From the NCBI RefSeq assembly GCF_945859685.1, contig NC_079147.1, forward strand, positions 68,850,946 to 68,914,945: a DNA stretch of 64,000 nucleotides, given 5' to 3'. Source of the DNA: Eupeodes corollae. Its lineage: Eukaryota > Arthropoda > Insecta > Diptera > Syrphidae. Of this stretch, positions 34,756 to 46,589 are shown one piece after another (position 1 is the stretch's first letter; every line of letters starts with the position of its first letter). A program made the position numbers and the translations under genes. The notes beneath the pieces are model-generated. The model saw only the letters and a program-made list of their open reading frames with translations. It ran no database searches and had not been told where the DNA came from.

Positions 34756-34909
34756 ATGGGAACATTAGCTGATTTCGGACAAATTGCCATGAAATGGGAT
34801 CCAAAGAATCTAGAAATTCGTACAATGTCGGTGGAGAAGACGCTCGAGCCGCTGGTGCTGCAGGTCACCACTTTGGTTAACACAAAGGGCCCCAGCAAAA
34901 AGAAAAAAG
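34756..34909 (+). CDS. alpha-Cat: alpha-catenin, first coding exon (partial gene)
   Basis: ATG at 34756 opens 51 codons and ends at a strong donor (AAAAAAG|GTAAGT, phase 1). The peptide contains FGQIAMKWDPKNLEIRTMSV, then EKTLEPLVLQVTTLVNTKGP and SKKKKG. It matches the amino terminus of Drosophila alpha-catenin and is clearly related to vertebrate alpha-catenins (KWDPKSLEIRT in the latter). The protein links cadherin-bound beta-catenin/Armadillo to F-actin at adherens junctions; this exon precedes the beta-catenin-binding/dimerisation helices. The first six residues (MGTLAD) are the least conserved part. No later exon was recognised up to 64000, so intron 1 exceeds 29 kb or exons were missed. 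Identity is very secure despite the short length. Confidence 0.95.
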
Positions 34910-36340
34910 GTAAGTGGACATAAGTGCATAAGTGAATTTTGTGGACAGTGGAGTCCAGTGAAGCAGTATTTCTTTTTTCTCATGGGAAACTTATTATTGA
35001 TGAAGATTTGGTGGTGGCTATTTGGCTATTTTTCTGTTTGCTGTTGCTTTCTTATTGCTGCGGGTGTAATTTACCTCCATTGATCTCTGCTCTGCTCTTG
35101 TTGTCCGTTGTTGCCTTGTCTACCTTGATTTTTATACTTCTATTAGTCATGCCCCCAATGCGATGCGATGAGATGAGAAAATAAAGCACAAAAAAATGCT
35201 AAAAGTTTTCTCTGTCTGTCGCTATACCAAAATGCAAAATGTGGATTTATTGGAAAAATCAGGAATTCAGCTCGAAGTCCAGGAGTGAGATATTATATTT
35301 AATTGCAAATGCAATCGGATACATGTCCCAATTCCTGACGAATGGATTTTGTTCGAACAACAACAAACTGGCAGCGCAGCCAGCCACCACTCAATTTTCA
35401 ATTAATTAGGCAATAGAGACACACTCCAAGAGGCGAGACAATGATTGCTAGCTGTTTGAGTTATCCATTGCACATAGGTATAAGAATGTAGGTACAATAA
35501 TACTGGGACTTGGAAAACTCAAGTTGGCAAATAGTCACGTAGAGGTTTGGTTGGACAGAGTAGAGGGAAAGTTGCACGAGTACGAGTACAGCGGGGTGGC
35601 TAAATCCATCCATTAGATACACGCGATGGTGAGGTAAATTAAATTAACCGTCTCCCTACTCCACCGATGTACTCGGGTGTAGGGGTATGAATAATGTTGT
35701 TTTACAATAATTGCGTTAAAATTACATTTTCATACCTTTTTACCTTTAGAGTTTCTTAAAGGGGGGTAACTCAAAAGTGGGATAGCAATTGAATATTTTC
35801 TGTGTTGAGGAAGCAGAGAAAGGAGCTGCTACCACGGTGGGGAACTGCATGAAATTGAATTGATTTTCGCTCCTTAAACCTCAGATTAGACATTTAAGTT
35901 TGCCCTAATTTTTCTGCGAGTTGCACCTCTTTTTCTTAAATTTAATTGTTTCTAGTAAGACAGTTCCTTGCTCCTTCAATTTGAAACCTCTACGACAATG
36001 GAGGAAGATTAATGAGGCTTTATTGATGACTGCTAAAACGGGGTTCAATTCCCTTTGTTGTTTATAATGATTGTCGTTTTATAATGATTAAACACAGTAA
36101 GCAATAAAAAAAGTTATATAGTTCGAATTGAAATACCGATGCAAATTGGGTTTAAATGGTTACAAATGGTAAAGAATAGATGGAAAAAATTGAGCCATAT
36201 AAAGCATTCCAACTTCGAGTAGTCTGGCCTAAAAAAGAATCACTGTACTTGACAGTACGTCCAAAATAAAAAAAAATAACAAAAAAACAGATAAAAAATG
36301 TTAAAGGCTTAACGGTAGAAAACTAATGTAGGGCCTATCA
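34910..36340 (+). other. Start of alpha-catenin intron 1
   Basis: Donor GTAAGTGG at 34910. The first 1.4 kb is unique-looking, non-coding, with no transposon recognised. It may carry intronic control elements; nothing specific is visible. Confidence 0.7.
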
Positions 36341-36343
36341 TTC

Positions 36344-37203
36344 TTAAACTTACTTACTAACTTAGGTCCTCAGACTTGTTAAGTTCGTTTTGAACCCCTT
36401 GAGGAGCATAGGGCCCCTACTTCGCCTACGCGTGTACGAGCATAAAGAGCATCGTGTACGGTTTCAGGAGCTGTGTTTCAGCTCCCTCCAACTTTTGCCT
36501 ATTGACACTGATTCTACTTCCACTGTCCTGCGCTATGGGCTTTTTGGTCGTCCAGCTCTTCTTCCTTCTTGTGTGAGCGGATTCCACTGCATTGCTTGGC
36601 CTGCACTGCAGTCGTTACCTTTTCGGAGCGTATGTCCAATCCATTGCCACTTACGCCGTCGTATTATAGAGTCTATAGGTTCCCGGCCTGTCCTTCTATG
36701 AAGGACCTGATTTGATATACGGTTTGGCAGAAAATCCTTAGGAAGACATCTATTCATGAATGTTTGCAGCCTTTTTTTGTCATAGCTAAAGTAACCTTCC
36801 AAGTTCTGCACCCATAAAAATTGATAAAGTTATTCCTCCAAATTTTCGACAACATTAGGAAAGCCGCTTTTGCTTTTCCTATGCGGCAGATGACAACTTT
36901 TTCGGTCTCGTCTTCAATAGAGACGATACTTCCAAGGTATTGAACGCTCTCCACTTTTTCCAAAGATTGCGAGGAAATATTTATTTGAGAGGATGGTCGA
37001 ATTCTGAGGCTGATCATTTTTGTTTTGTCGGAATTAATTTTCAGCCTCAAAACTTCTGCTTCTTTGTCCACACTTGTTGTCATTTGATGGAGATCCATGA
37101 TCCTATGAGAGAGTAAGCAAACATCGTCCGCGTAATTCAAGTGTTTCAAATAGGATATCAAAGTCCATTGGATCCCTCCGCTACTTGACAAAGCCATCAT
37201 CAT
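36344..37203 (-). mobile_element. LINE fragment (RT palm to carboxy end)
   Basis: Minus strand: LNYADDVCLLSHRIMDL (YADD box), GLKINSDKTKM-like LRLKINSDKTKM, ESVQYLGSIVS, a KAAFLMLSKIW block, then after a gap IIRRRKWQWIGHTLRKG and GRRAGRP. The order is that of many RTE/CR1-like LINEs. 5' truncated before the YADD box; at least one frameshift near 36790. Confidence 0.7.
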
Positions 37204-37545
37204 TTAAGTTAAACAATGCTTTAGCGAAAAAGCCAGTTGCATTCCTCCCCTTAAACAATTCAACCGTAATACCCGTACTGCTAGGAATGCCCATCAGTTT
37301 ACCCTTGAACCCAATTTCGAATGTACTGTTAAGTACAGAGATTCTTTCTTTAGCCGCACTACACGAATGTGGAATGCTTTACCAGGCTCGATATTTCCCA
37401 CTCATTACAATGTTCAGACATTCAAAACTAATATGCATCGTTTTCTTCTTTCTTATCCTATTCTCCTTTCCTAATTGCTTGCACTGTGTTCAATCATTAT
37501 AAGGGTATTCATAACCCCTTTAGGGCGTGAAAAAATATAAAAAAA
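37204..37545 (+). mobile_element. LINE 3' end, opposite orientation
   Basis: Plus strand: SFFSRTTRMWNALPGSIFP, then YNVQTFKTNMHRF, a carboxy-terminal signature of Jockey-like LINEs, followed by a short 3' untranslated region ending GGGCGTGAAAAAATATAAAAAAAAG. A severely 5'-truncated copy. A similar tail recurs at 38600-38780. Confidence 0.65.
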
Positions 37546-38015
37546 AGTTATGTCAAAGAAATTCAAGTGAATTACTTTGACTTCTGCGCAGATATGGAAA
37601 TTCTACTCAAGGTTCGGAAAAATAAGGACAACTGTCTGCATATGTAGAGAAAACCTTAATAGTAGTTTTTAAGCGATGTTGACTACGTGATCACTCTATA
37701 AAAGATGGCTTTTAAATGCACGGACCTAAACCTAAAGCCTGTTTGGTCTCTTTAATGCAAGTTCCACCAATATATTGATATTGAGATAGGGTTACGCTTT
37801 AGCGTAAGTGGACAGCATTTAGTTTTCGGCATTTAATTCTTTATAAAAGCCACATCTATAGGGTAGGCATGGTTGTGGGTCTAAAAATGAATTAAAAAAG
37901 CTGAAGGTGCTATGATAAGCAAAACAACTTAGTTGATTAAAAATCTTAGAAAAAAATGTATGAATACAAAGAAGAGTGTCGGAAGTTTTGAAGCACACCT
38001 TCGTTTACTCGTAAA
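37546..38015. other. Non-coding stretch between LINE and mariner
   Basis: No gene or classifiable element seen in about 470 bp. Confidence 0.5.
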
Positions 38016-38450
38016 GGGTGGTTAAATTTTAAGGGGCGATGTTGATTCCGAATTAAACACAAATTATTTATACAATGATTGTCATTTCTTTTTATTATCG
38101 GCCAAACGGCTGGAGCGACATTGGCGGCACACCTCAATCCATCTAAATTTTCGATGACCCTGAGTCATAATTTAGGTTCTATGCCGTTAATGTGCCGAAT
38201 TATCTCATCCTTCCAATTCGGGTCAAAATGTACGTTATCATGAGATAGCGAACACCATTTACAGTAATTATACGACCGGCCTCATTTTGAAGAAAATACG
38301 GCCCAATGATGCTGCCAGCCTATAAAACACGCCAAACAGTCACTATTTGTTGGTGCATTGGTTTTTCTAAATTCGCTCTTGGATTATCATTTGCCCAAAT
38401 CCAAAATCCCAAATGCGAATAATTTGAAATAATTTTAAAGGATGGAGATA
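38016..38450 (-). mobile_element. Truncated mariner-like element
   Basis: The end GGGTGGTTAAATTTTAAGG at 38016 matches the terminal repeat of 14951-15940. On the minus strand, FWIWANDNPRANLEKPMHQQ, an IVTVWRVL segment (from VTVWCGL), then IIGPYFLQNEAG are readable with stops. The distal end and third catalytic residue are degraded. Non-functional. Confidence 0.65.
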
Positions 38451-38599
38451 TTCTCAAACTATTTAAAAATACTTTTGCAACGATATTTTCTGATAAATCA
38501 CTACCAAAAGTGTAACACACCGTTGATAATACTATCCATGAAAATAATTAACTTTAAGTGCTCTTCAACTTTTAACTCTTCTGGAATTATCACATATTC

Positions 38600-38780
38600 G
38601 AAATTGCCAAAAATGTCCAACCCTTAAACAATTCAGACGTAACTCGCACTTCCAAAAATGCTCATCAGTTTACACTCTGAACAAAATTTCGGACGTACTA
38701 TCAAGTAAAGAGATTATTTTCTTACCGCACATTGAGAATGTAGAATGCTTGAGCAAACTGTTTTTTCATTCATTTTGAAT
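38600..38780 (+). mobile_element. LINE tail fragment
   Basis: The stretch CCCTTAAACAATTCAGACGT...GCTCATCAGTTTACAC...GTAGAATGCTTGAGCAAAC parallels 37240-37385, the tail of a Jockey-like LINE. Only a mutated remnant. Confidence 0.5.
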
Positions 38781-39060
38781 AATGTTAATGTCAACTTTAG
38801 TTTTAAGAAGTGGTGCATTGCTTTTTAATGTATTAGCTCTGTTGTAGTTTTATGTAGAGAAACAGACAGAAGATGAACGGTAAAATAAAAATGAACCAAG
38901 AAATAAGGAAAGACAACTTCTAAACGAACGAAATTGGCTGAAATACTGCAAACAGACCTCAACAAAAATGTAAGCTCCGAAATCATTATACAAACGATAC
39001 AAAAAATAGATTTACTGGCAGGATAGCACGAAATAAGCCGTGGATCACAGAAATCAAATC

Positions 39061-39366
39061 AAATGGGGTAGCGCAACTGTCCGTTGTGAACCAGGGCCTA
39101 GTGACTTACAACTCTCAACCATTCCTGTGTGCGAGTACTGAATGGAAGGGACCTACAATTTTAAGCCGAAGCCGAACGGCTAGTGTGAGAAAGCACTTTT
39201 TCATGACAAGAATTACTCTTGGAGAATTTGTCAATTCCTCGCAAGAGGCAGTACCCGCGAAAATTATTTTTTTTAAATTAAGGTGGCACAGGCAGGGATT
39301 GAACCCTAGACCCCTTGCATGACAGTCCAACGCACTAACCATCATGCTACGGGTACTACACACGAT
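39061..39366 (-). mobile_element. tRNA-derived SINE, best-preserved copy
   Basis: The minus strand begins GTAGTACCCGTAGCATGATG and carries A-box-like ATGGTTAGTGCG, an Asp-type loop CTGTCAT and a near-perfect B box GGTTCAATCCC, then the family body and a CGCTACCCC end. Diverged flanking repeats GATCACAGAAATCAA (39043) and GATCACAGAGGTCAA (39367) look like its target duplication. It sits immediately upstream of a LOA copy. Confidence 0.8.
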
Positions 39367-39407
39367 GATCACAGAGGTCAATCGAAAAAAGCGTTCGATC
39401 TCTATAA

Positions 39408-40583
39408 ATAAAGTCCAACGTTCAGCCTGCCTATGTATAAGCGGATCGCTTCGCACGACCCCGTCTGCGGCACTGGACACCTTGCTCTACCTTACACCTC
39501 TTAACATATTTAGCAAAAAAATAGCTGCAAGCTCTGCTATTCGCCTCAATGGTTTGTCGCAGTGGACTAACAGCAACATTGGCCACTCTGTAATTCTAAG
39601 GTACTTAGAATCAATTCCAAAGCACACAGACTACACCATCCCCCAACTGCAATTCGACGGAAACTTCCAGATTTCTATACCTACCAGATCTTTCTGGGAG
39701 GATAGGACATTCTTGGAGGATGAGTCAATCCATTTTTACACAGATGGGTCAAAAACAAAAGAAGAGGTTGGTGGAGGTGTGTACTCTGAACGACTGAAAT
39801 TAAGTCTCTCATTCCGCCTTCCCAATCATTGTAGCATGTTCCAGGCGGAAATTTTGGCGATAGTCTTGTCTTGGCTCAAAGAAAACGTGATATCAATATC
39901 TGATATCCGTATTTTGTCTGATAGCCAGGCCGCTATCAAATCTCTGGACTCTATCTCTACAAACTCTATAACAGTCCATTAATGTCGATCATCTCTAATG
40001 GAGATGGCGCAACAGTTTAATATTCACCTTTGCTTGGTGCCGGGCCATAGAGACTGTAAGGCAGATGAACTCGCCAGGAACGGTACAGTACAGCCCATTC
40101 TACCATGTTTGGCAAGTACTGGCATACCAATCGCTACTTGTAAACTGCTGCTAATGCAAGACGCTGTGAGGCCAACACTGTATTTAAAACGTTCAAGGTG
40201 CTTGCTCTCTCTTAGCAGATCGCATATAAACTCGATAATAGGTGTCATAACCGTACACTGTCTAAAAGGAAAGCACGCCACGAGACTAGGCGTATTCTCA
40301 AATGACTTTTGCAGAAGCTGTATGGACGAGGAAGAAACGGTTCTTCATCTTCTCTGCACATGCCCTGCTCTATCTCGAAAGCGCAAGAATTACCTAGGAG
40401 AATTCTTCTTTAACGATCTAAACGATCTAAATAATATCGGTATAATCAGCCTCTCACGTTTCGTAAGGGACTCAAGCTTAGGAGGAAGCCTCAAGATTTA
40501 TGTGGTATCACAAAGGGCCATTAAACTGGCGTAAATGTGTCCGTTTCCATCTTGGACAGCCACTATAACCTAACCTAACAAAT
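39408..40583 (+). mobile_element. 5'-truncated LOA copy (thumb, RNase H, finger)
   Basis: It starts in the thumb (NKVQRSACLCISGSLRTTPSA) and continues through RNase H (TDGSKTKEEVGGG, SDSQAAIKSL) to the CRSCMDEEETVLHLLC finger and the tail ATAACCTAACCTAAC. A stop at 39980, a lost PGN segment and deletions near 40040 and 40170 disable it. Protein similarity to 3458-7054 is very high, closer than the copy at 29947. Confidence 0.88.
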
Positions 40584-41390
40584 AGGAACCAAAATGAAGA
40601 ACGTTATTCTCAGCGAAGAAATCACAAAGCTAAATCTGAAACAATTAACTCGCACAGTAAAACATGAAGGTGGATTCGTAATGATGTTGTTTTTCAAAGG
40701 CGCGCGGAGACTCATTCTTAAAATAATTAATAGGGTTATAAACCAAGATGTATATTTCACCATTCTTTAAAAAAATCCTAAACAAAGTGCTTTTAGGTTA
40801 GGTCTGGTAAAACAATTTTACATTTTTCGAAGAAAATGATCCTTAAAACAACGCATTAAAAGCTCGTACCTGTAGCCAATATAACTGTCCAAAAGTGCTC
40901 AAAACACCGCCTTAATCACCGGACATACATTCCGTTGAGAATCTGTTTGAGCATTTGCTATCAAGAACTCGAAAACTTTAGATAACGGAACTACTCGAAG
41001 AATGATAATAGAAAATAAAGGATATGATATAAAATATAAAGAATGTTTTACAATATCACTTTTTTCCAAAATAATATTAAAAGGTTTGAAGTCTACGATA
41101 AGACCAAGTAATTGAATTTGAATGTTTTGTGTAAAATGCATTGTTTAAGTTGTTATTACCTTAAGAGCAATTTTTGTTTTTGTTCTAGTTCTTGTCAAGA
41201 AGATCAATATTTATTTAAAATAAAATAATATCTTTTATATTTTTAAATATACAGTTGTGTTATAATATATTTTATTAAACTTCTAATAACAAACAAAAAT
41301 ATTTTATTCATAATAACAGATTATATATATTATATATTATCGATTTTTTACCGTTAGCTTTGTCACAGTAAAAACCGTTTTTTAAATATA
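40584..41390. other. Non-coding AT-rich stretch
   Basis: No gene or classifiable element; strongly AT-rich from 41160 onward with TA-rich runs at 41325-41342. Confidence 0.5.
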
Positions 41391-42292
41391 TGGCTGTTCA
41401 TAAAAATAGCAGTGCATGACAAAGTACTAGATCTATTACGTAAGAAGTAAGAAAAACTGTAATAAGTTATATGAAAGTATACAAACAATGTTAGCTTACA
41501 ATTAGTACTTTGTTGCATAACTACGTGGTATCGAGTCCACTAAAACCTGACACCTCTCGACTGGTATTGCGTTCTACGAATCACGCACTGCTTCCCACAT
41601 TTCATTCGAATCCTTGGGTTTCGCTTCATGAACTTCATTCTTAACATACCCCCACAAATTTTCGAAGGGTTTAAGGTCGGCGGATTGAGCGGGCCACTCC
41701 ATAGCGGATAACTTCTTCTGCGCAAACCAATGGCATTTCCCCTTCAGCATCGGGTAACATAACCTCCTCAAAAATTTTCACATACTCGGTTGCATCCCTT
41801 ATACCCCCCATGAGATAGATAGGCCCAACCCCGTAATATGAAAAGCAGGCCCATATCATATTTTTTCCTCCACCATGATCAACTGTTTTTATAAAGTGTA
41901 CCGTGGATCGTAAGCTCATTTTAGGGTCTTCTCACATATTTTCGAGGACCCTTGGACCCAAAAAGGATGACTTTGCTTTCATCGCCCCACCGAACATTCC
42001 TCCATTTCGTTTTTGCCCAATCTCTATGCGCTTTAACAAACTACAGCCATGTCTTGAATATTTTGGTAGGTTTTTCACTCCAACGCTGTTTTCGAATTTC
42101 TTCGGTGCAGTGTCTTGACCGTCCCAGTGTTTATCTTAGAGCCAATATTTATTAATTTTTAATATGCTAGTATGTTACAAATAATTAAAACTTTATATAG
42201 TAAAATATTTATTTACCGAAAAATAAAAAAATTGAATTTTTAACACTTTTTAATTATAAAATCAAAACCACTGCTATTTTAATGAACACACT
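41391..42292 (-). mobile_element. Tc1-like element, internally deleted
   Basis: The inverted ends contain GTTCATAAAAATAGCAGTG on the left, and on the right the complement of GTTCATTAAAATAGCAGTGG, next to TA. The minus strand encodes pieces of a DD34E transposase: TVDHGGGKNMIWACFSYYGV, GPIYLMGGI, MLPDAEGEMP, then MEWPAQSADLKPFENLWGYV containing the final Glu region. The amino-terminal DNA-binding part is missing and the frame is broken, consistent with about 0.9 kb instead of the usual 1.6 kb. Confidence 0.75.
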
Positions 42293-42447
42293 ATATCCAG
42301 GGAGTTTGAAATGATAGGTGTTCACCGGGAAATGTAGAGTATAACTTCAAGCTAAAAGTAATATGAAAATGAAAGAACGTTAGATGCAAGTAACATGTTA
42401 ATTTTTTTTGTAAGAATTTCCGTTATTTAAATAATTGACAATCTAAT

Positions 42448-43171
42448 AAAAGCTCACAGACTATACCAACCCCCAACTACAATTTGACAGAAACTTTCAA
42501 ATTTCTATATAGGATAAGACATTCCTTGAAGACGAGTCAGTCCACTTTCACATAGATGGATCAAAAAGAAATGAGGGGGTTGGTGGAAGCGTGTACTTTG
42601 AATGACTGAAACTAAGTCAGTCATCCCAATTATTGTAGCTTGTTCCACGCTGAAATTTTGGCGATAAAAGGAGTCATGTCCTGGCTTAAAGAAAACGTGA
42701 TATCAACATCTGATATCCGTATTTTCTTAGATAGTCAGATCGCTATCAAATCTCTGGACTCTGCCTAACACACCATAACTTTCCATCATCTTTAATGGAG
42801 ATGGCACTACAGTTTAATTTTTACCTTTGCTGGGCCATAGAGACATTCCAGGTAAGGCAGATGAACTCGCCAGCAACGGTACAGAACAACCCATTCTAAC
42901 ACGTTTGTCAAATGCTGGCATATCAATCGCTACTTGTAAACTTGCGAATGCAAGACGCTATGAAGAAGGCAAACATCAGGTGAAATAACACCTTCACGTC
43001 TCAGGTCACGAAAAACATCTGGCCTACACTGGATTAAAACGATCAAGGTGCTTCCTATCTTTAAGCAGAACGCATATAAGCTCGATAATCGGTATTATTA
43101 CCGGTCACAGTCTAATAGAAAAGCAAGAGGAAGAGAAATAAACCATTCTTCACCTTCGCTGTACATCCTTT
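42448..43171 (+). mobile_element. LOA copy, left part (interrupted by another LOA copy)
   Basis: It begins around the RNase H linker (HRLYQPPTT-like, equivalent to HTDYTIPQLQ) and continues through a mutated RNase H with IDGSKRNEGVGG up to the finger (HLRCTSF). The sequence breaks at TACATCCTTTA and resumes at 44634-44644 with TACATGCTTTA. Confidence 0.72.
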
Positions 43172-44633
43172 AGGTTAAGTTAGGTTAAAGTGGCTGCGAA
43201 TTAATAGTCCAGATACTTAGGCCAAAAGAAAAGACCCATTGTGATACAACATCAATCTAGGGAGTTACTTAAAAATAGATGCATTTGTCATCCAGGAGTT
43301 TTTTGTCTTCCCATTCATCTCTGGATGGAAGGGAAGTTTTTTCCAAATTGGGGTTTTGGAATAGTGTAGTCTATGAACTTTGGTATAGAACCAAAGAGGT
43401 GTAGGAGTGTCAGATGGAGGAGGATTTGGTTCTTAATGCACCGCTTATGCAGAGACATGCAGTGCGTTGGACTCTGCTGAGTTTGTCGTAGTATGTGATT
43501 TTCTCCAGTGCAGTCCACCATACTTCAACCCCGTACATAAGTATTGGTCGGATAACCGATGTGTATAGCCAATAGGCTATGGGAGGTTGTAAACCCCATT
43601 TGCTTCCTATGGTTTTTTTTGCAAAGGAAAAGAGCTACTGTAGCTTTTTTAACTCTTTCCTGAACATTAGATTTCCAACTTAGTTTTTTGTCCAAAATCA
43701 GACCAAGATATTTGGCTTAATCATAGGATTAATACTAAGTACGCTGAGGTCTCTCAGTGTATTAGGATGTTCTCCTGTGACGCCGAGAGCAACATCATCG
43801 GCATACACAACCACTCTATAGCCTTCCCTTTCAAGGGATATTAGTAGTTCGTTAACCACTATGTTCCACAGGAGAGGGGACAAAACACCACCTTGCGGAG
43901 TGCCTCTACCGACAGACCTTTTCGAACAAAAATCCCCCATCTTAGAGTTGATGATCCTGCTTTTTAGCATTATATTAATCAACTCACAGAGTGAGTATTC
44001 AACATTTAGGGTCGTCATAATAGTAGTGATAGCGGATGTGTCGACGTCGTTGAAAGCGCCCTCAATATCCAGGAAGGCCACCATAGTATATTCTTTTTGC
44101 TCTAGGGAGTATTCGATAATTCTTACCAGAGTGTCCAAGGCTGTTCTACCGATTTCCCTTTGCAGTAAGCATGCTGAGACATGGATAGTCCCTTATCAAT
44201 GCTATTACGTATATGGATATCAATCAATCGTTCCAGAGTTTTGAGAATGCATGATGATAGGCTAATATGTCTTAGATCTTTAGGGTTGACATCCAAACAT
44301 TTGCCAGCTTTGGGAATGAAAACTACCTTTACTTCTCTAGACAACTTTTAAAGATCATCTCAATGATGGACAAAGTTATGTCAATTGTAAGTTGTAGCTC
44401 AGCTGGTATGATTTGATCTGGACCTGGAGATTTATACGGTTCGAAGCTATTCAAAGCCCATGTCAATTTTTCTTTTGTAACAAGACCTTGAGGAAAAGTT
44501 AAGTTAATACCCGGCCCAGGATGGTTTGTTGTATTAACGGATTTGGAGCTATCTGGGAAGTGGGTGTCTAGTAGCAGGTTTAGTGTTTCTTCGAAAAAGT
44601 TAGTCCATGTTTCCGAGTTTTTAAGACAACTAG
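43172..44633 (-). mobile_element. LOA copy nested inside another LOA copy
   Basis: The minus-strand tail TTTAACCTAACTTAACC abuts the target at 43171. The copy contains mutated thumb sequence and an RT with VAFLDIEGAFNDVD, GTPQGGVLSPLLWNIVVNEL and YADDVALG (44138-43698), then an upstream RT block VFIPKAGKCLDVNPKDLRHIS (44344-44123) and a KPGPDQI-like region near 44420. Large parts (RNase H and the finger) are deleted. 5' truncated within the pre-RT region. Confidence 0.78.
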
Positions 44634-44644
44634 TACATGCTTTA

Positions 44645-44806
44645 CTCTAGCTAAAAAAAAACAAGACTTACCTAGGATAATTCTTTTATACCGATCTAAA
44701 CGAGCTCAGAAAAAAAGCCTTAAGATTTATGTGGTATTACAGTGAGCAATTAAACTGACCTTAGTATGTCCTACTCCATCACGGACAACACTTTAACCCA
44801 ACCTTT
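44645..44806 (+). mobile_element. LOA copy, right part
   Basis: KQDLPRIILL-like finger-distal sequence, then the LOA 3' untranslated region (TTTATGTGGTATTACAGTGAG and GGACAACACTTTAACCCAACC). It completes the copy beginning at 42448. Confidence 0.7.
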
Positions 44807-46585
44807 ATGCAATAATAGGTACATAACCTTTTATTTTATAATATAACCTTTTTTGAGCTTAATAAATTAATATTTTAAAAAAATTAAGCTTAAAACTTGC
44901 ACACAAGTTTTGGATATAATGTTTTTCTGTCTTAAAAAATAGGGAAAGATACATTAATGTCTATTCTAATTTATCGTTCCGATAGTTTTTTCCGATCGAA
45001 TTGACAAAATTAGACTTGCAGTGCTCTCGCTGTGTTCTGGAAATAGCACATGCCTTATGGTTTTTAAAAATGTATTTGTAATTGTCTCTCTAAAAGGTTA
45101 TTCTATTATTTAAGAAAAATCAACGAAAAACCATCTTTCTATTTACTTAAAATAAAATCTAATTTAATAAAAAAAATAAAAGTCTTATCAATTACCTAAC
45201 CTTCCTCGAGTGCCTACCTATAGATCAAATAAATTCTACCTGTCTATCTATATTTCAGTCACTATTCCTCAAGACTCATAAAATTTATCGTCAGACCTTG
45301 ATGTCAAATATATTTATTTTAATACTTACATTCACTTCATTATTTACAAAACCGATTAAAAGCCAGAGCTCCTCCATTCTAGCTTCTTTTATCTCTCTTT
45401 TGAACATGATATCATGTATGATGCACTTTTTTCTTTTGTACCAAAATAATATCATCCCTTAGGGGTTGCTAAGGGAGTTAGGATGATACACATACAAAAA
45501 CCTAACAACGAGCGAGCAAAATAAAAGTAAAAACATAAAATCAAAGACATCCTTTTTCTCCCTTGTGTGTGGGACAAAAATATATATCCTAGCCGGAGCC
45601 GTGTGTGTTTGTAGTTTTCAAAGGATGCAGATCAAAGAGTTATTAGATGAACTGGATTAGTTTCTTTTCTTATTCATTTTTTTTTTATTTTGTTTTGCAT
45701 AAAATATTATACGACATTATTCACGCTGAGAAGTTTCATTTTACATGTCTGGAAAATATTTTTGGGATATTTATTATGTCCTTTGGGCATAAAGACTCTC
45801 TTTCTCTGATTTTTGTTTGTTTTTTAATAAAATCAACAACAAAAAAAAGATGAAAAAAAGGACTTACCTTTCGTGATTTTGTGAAGAAAAGAATTTTATT
45901 GTTTACATTCAAAAAGGAACAAATTTATCCAAGCGCCGCCGGAGAGCATTTTGTGTGGATGTAGAGGAGAAGGTTAAACGCTTAATTGAAAAGTATTGAT
46001 TATAAGGGGTGCTCTGGTAGATTCGAGATATCAAGGAATAAATCCCATTGAAGCCAAATAAACCGGTGACAAAGGGTAAATACATATGAAGAAAATACAA
46101 AACACAGAAAAAAAAGATTATATTTTTGTGACAATGATTAAAAGAACCGGAAATAAGTAAGTCAAAGTTCAAAAGCTATACACTTTTTGCTGTTCTGGTC
46201 CTTTATTCATGATTTGCTTAGCTGCAGAGAGAACTCATAGGAAGGGGATTATGAACTAAGTGCGAATAACAAAACAGCGATTTCTAAAAGGAAGTATGTT
46301 CTTCTCTGTGAAATGGAATGTTGAGTATGTGAAATTTATAAAAAAAAACCACAAATTCTTTATAGAGAGTTCAAATACTCGTAGGTTGTCAAGGATTTCT
46401 AAAATTCCTATTTTTTCGTACAGTTTTAAGTACCTACTGTTACAAGTTTTAACTGGATGTAAATATTTTAACAAAAAACTAGTAATTATTTCAAAGACAG
46501 TGAAGTCTGTGAAATTAACCGAAACCAACCTCACACCCGATATCCTTAGTACGGAACTCTTCACTAACGACTATATCATCTATCG
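44807..46585. other. Non-coding intron sequence
   Basis: No gene recognised. Mostly unique AT-rich sequence. Open frames at 45909-46172 and 46256-46670 show no motif and overlap in opposite frames, so they are likely chance. Confidence 0.5.
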
Positions 46586-46589
46586 AATG

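Noticed and set aside
39280..39360. A functional tRNA(Asp) gene on the minus strand
   Set aside because: A and B boxes are present, but acceptor-stem pairing is not convincing and the sequence is the head of a repeated SINE.
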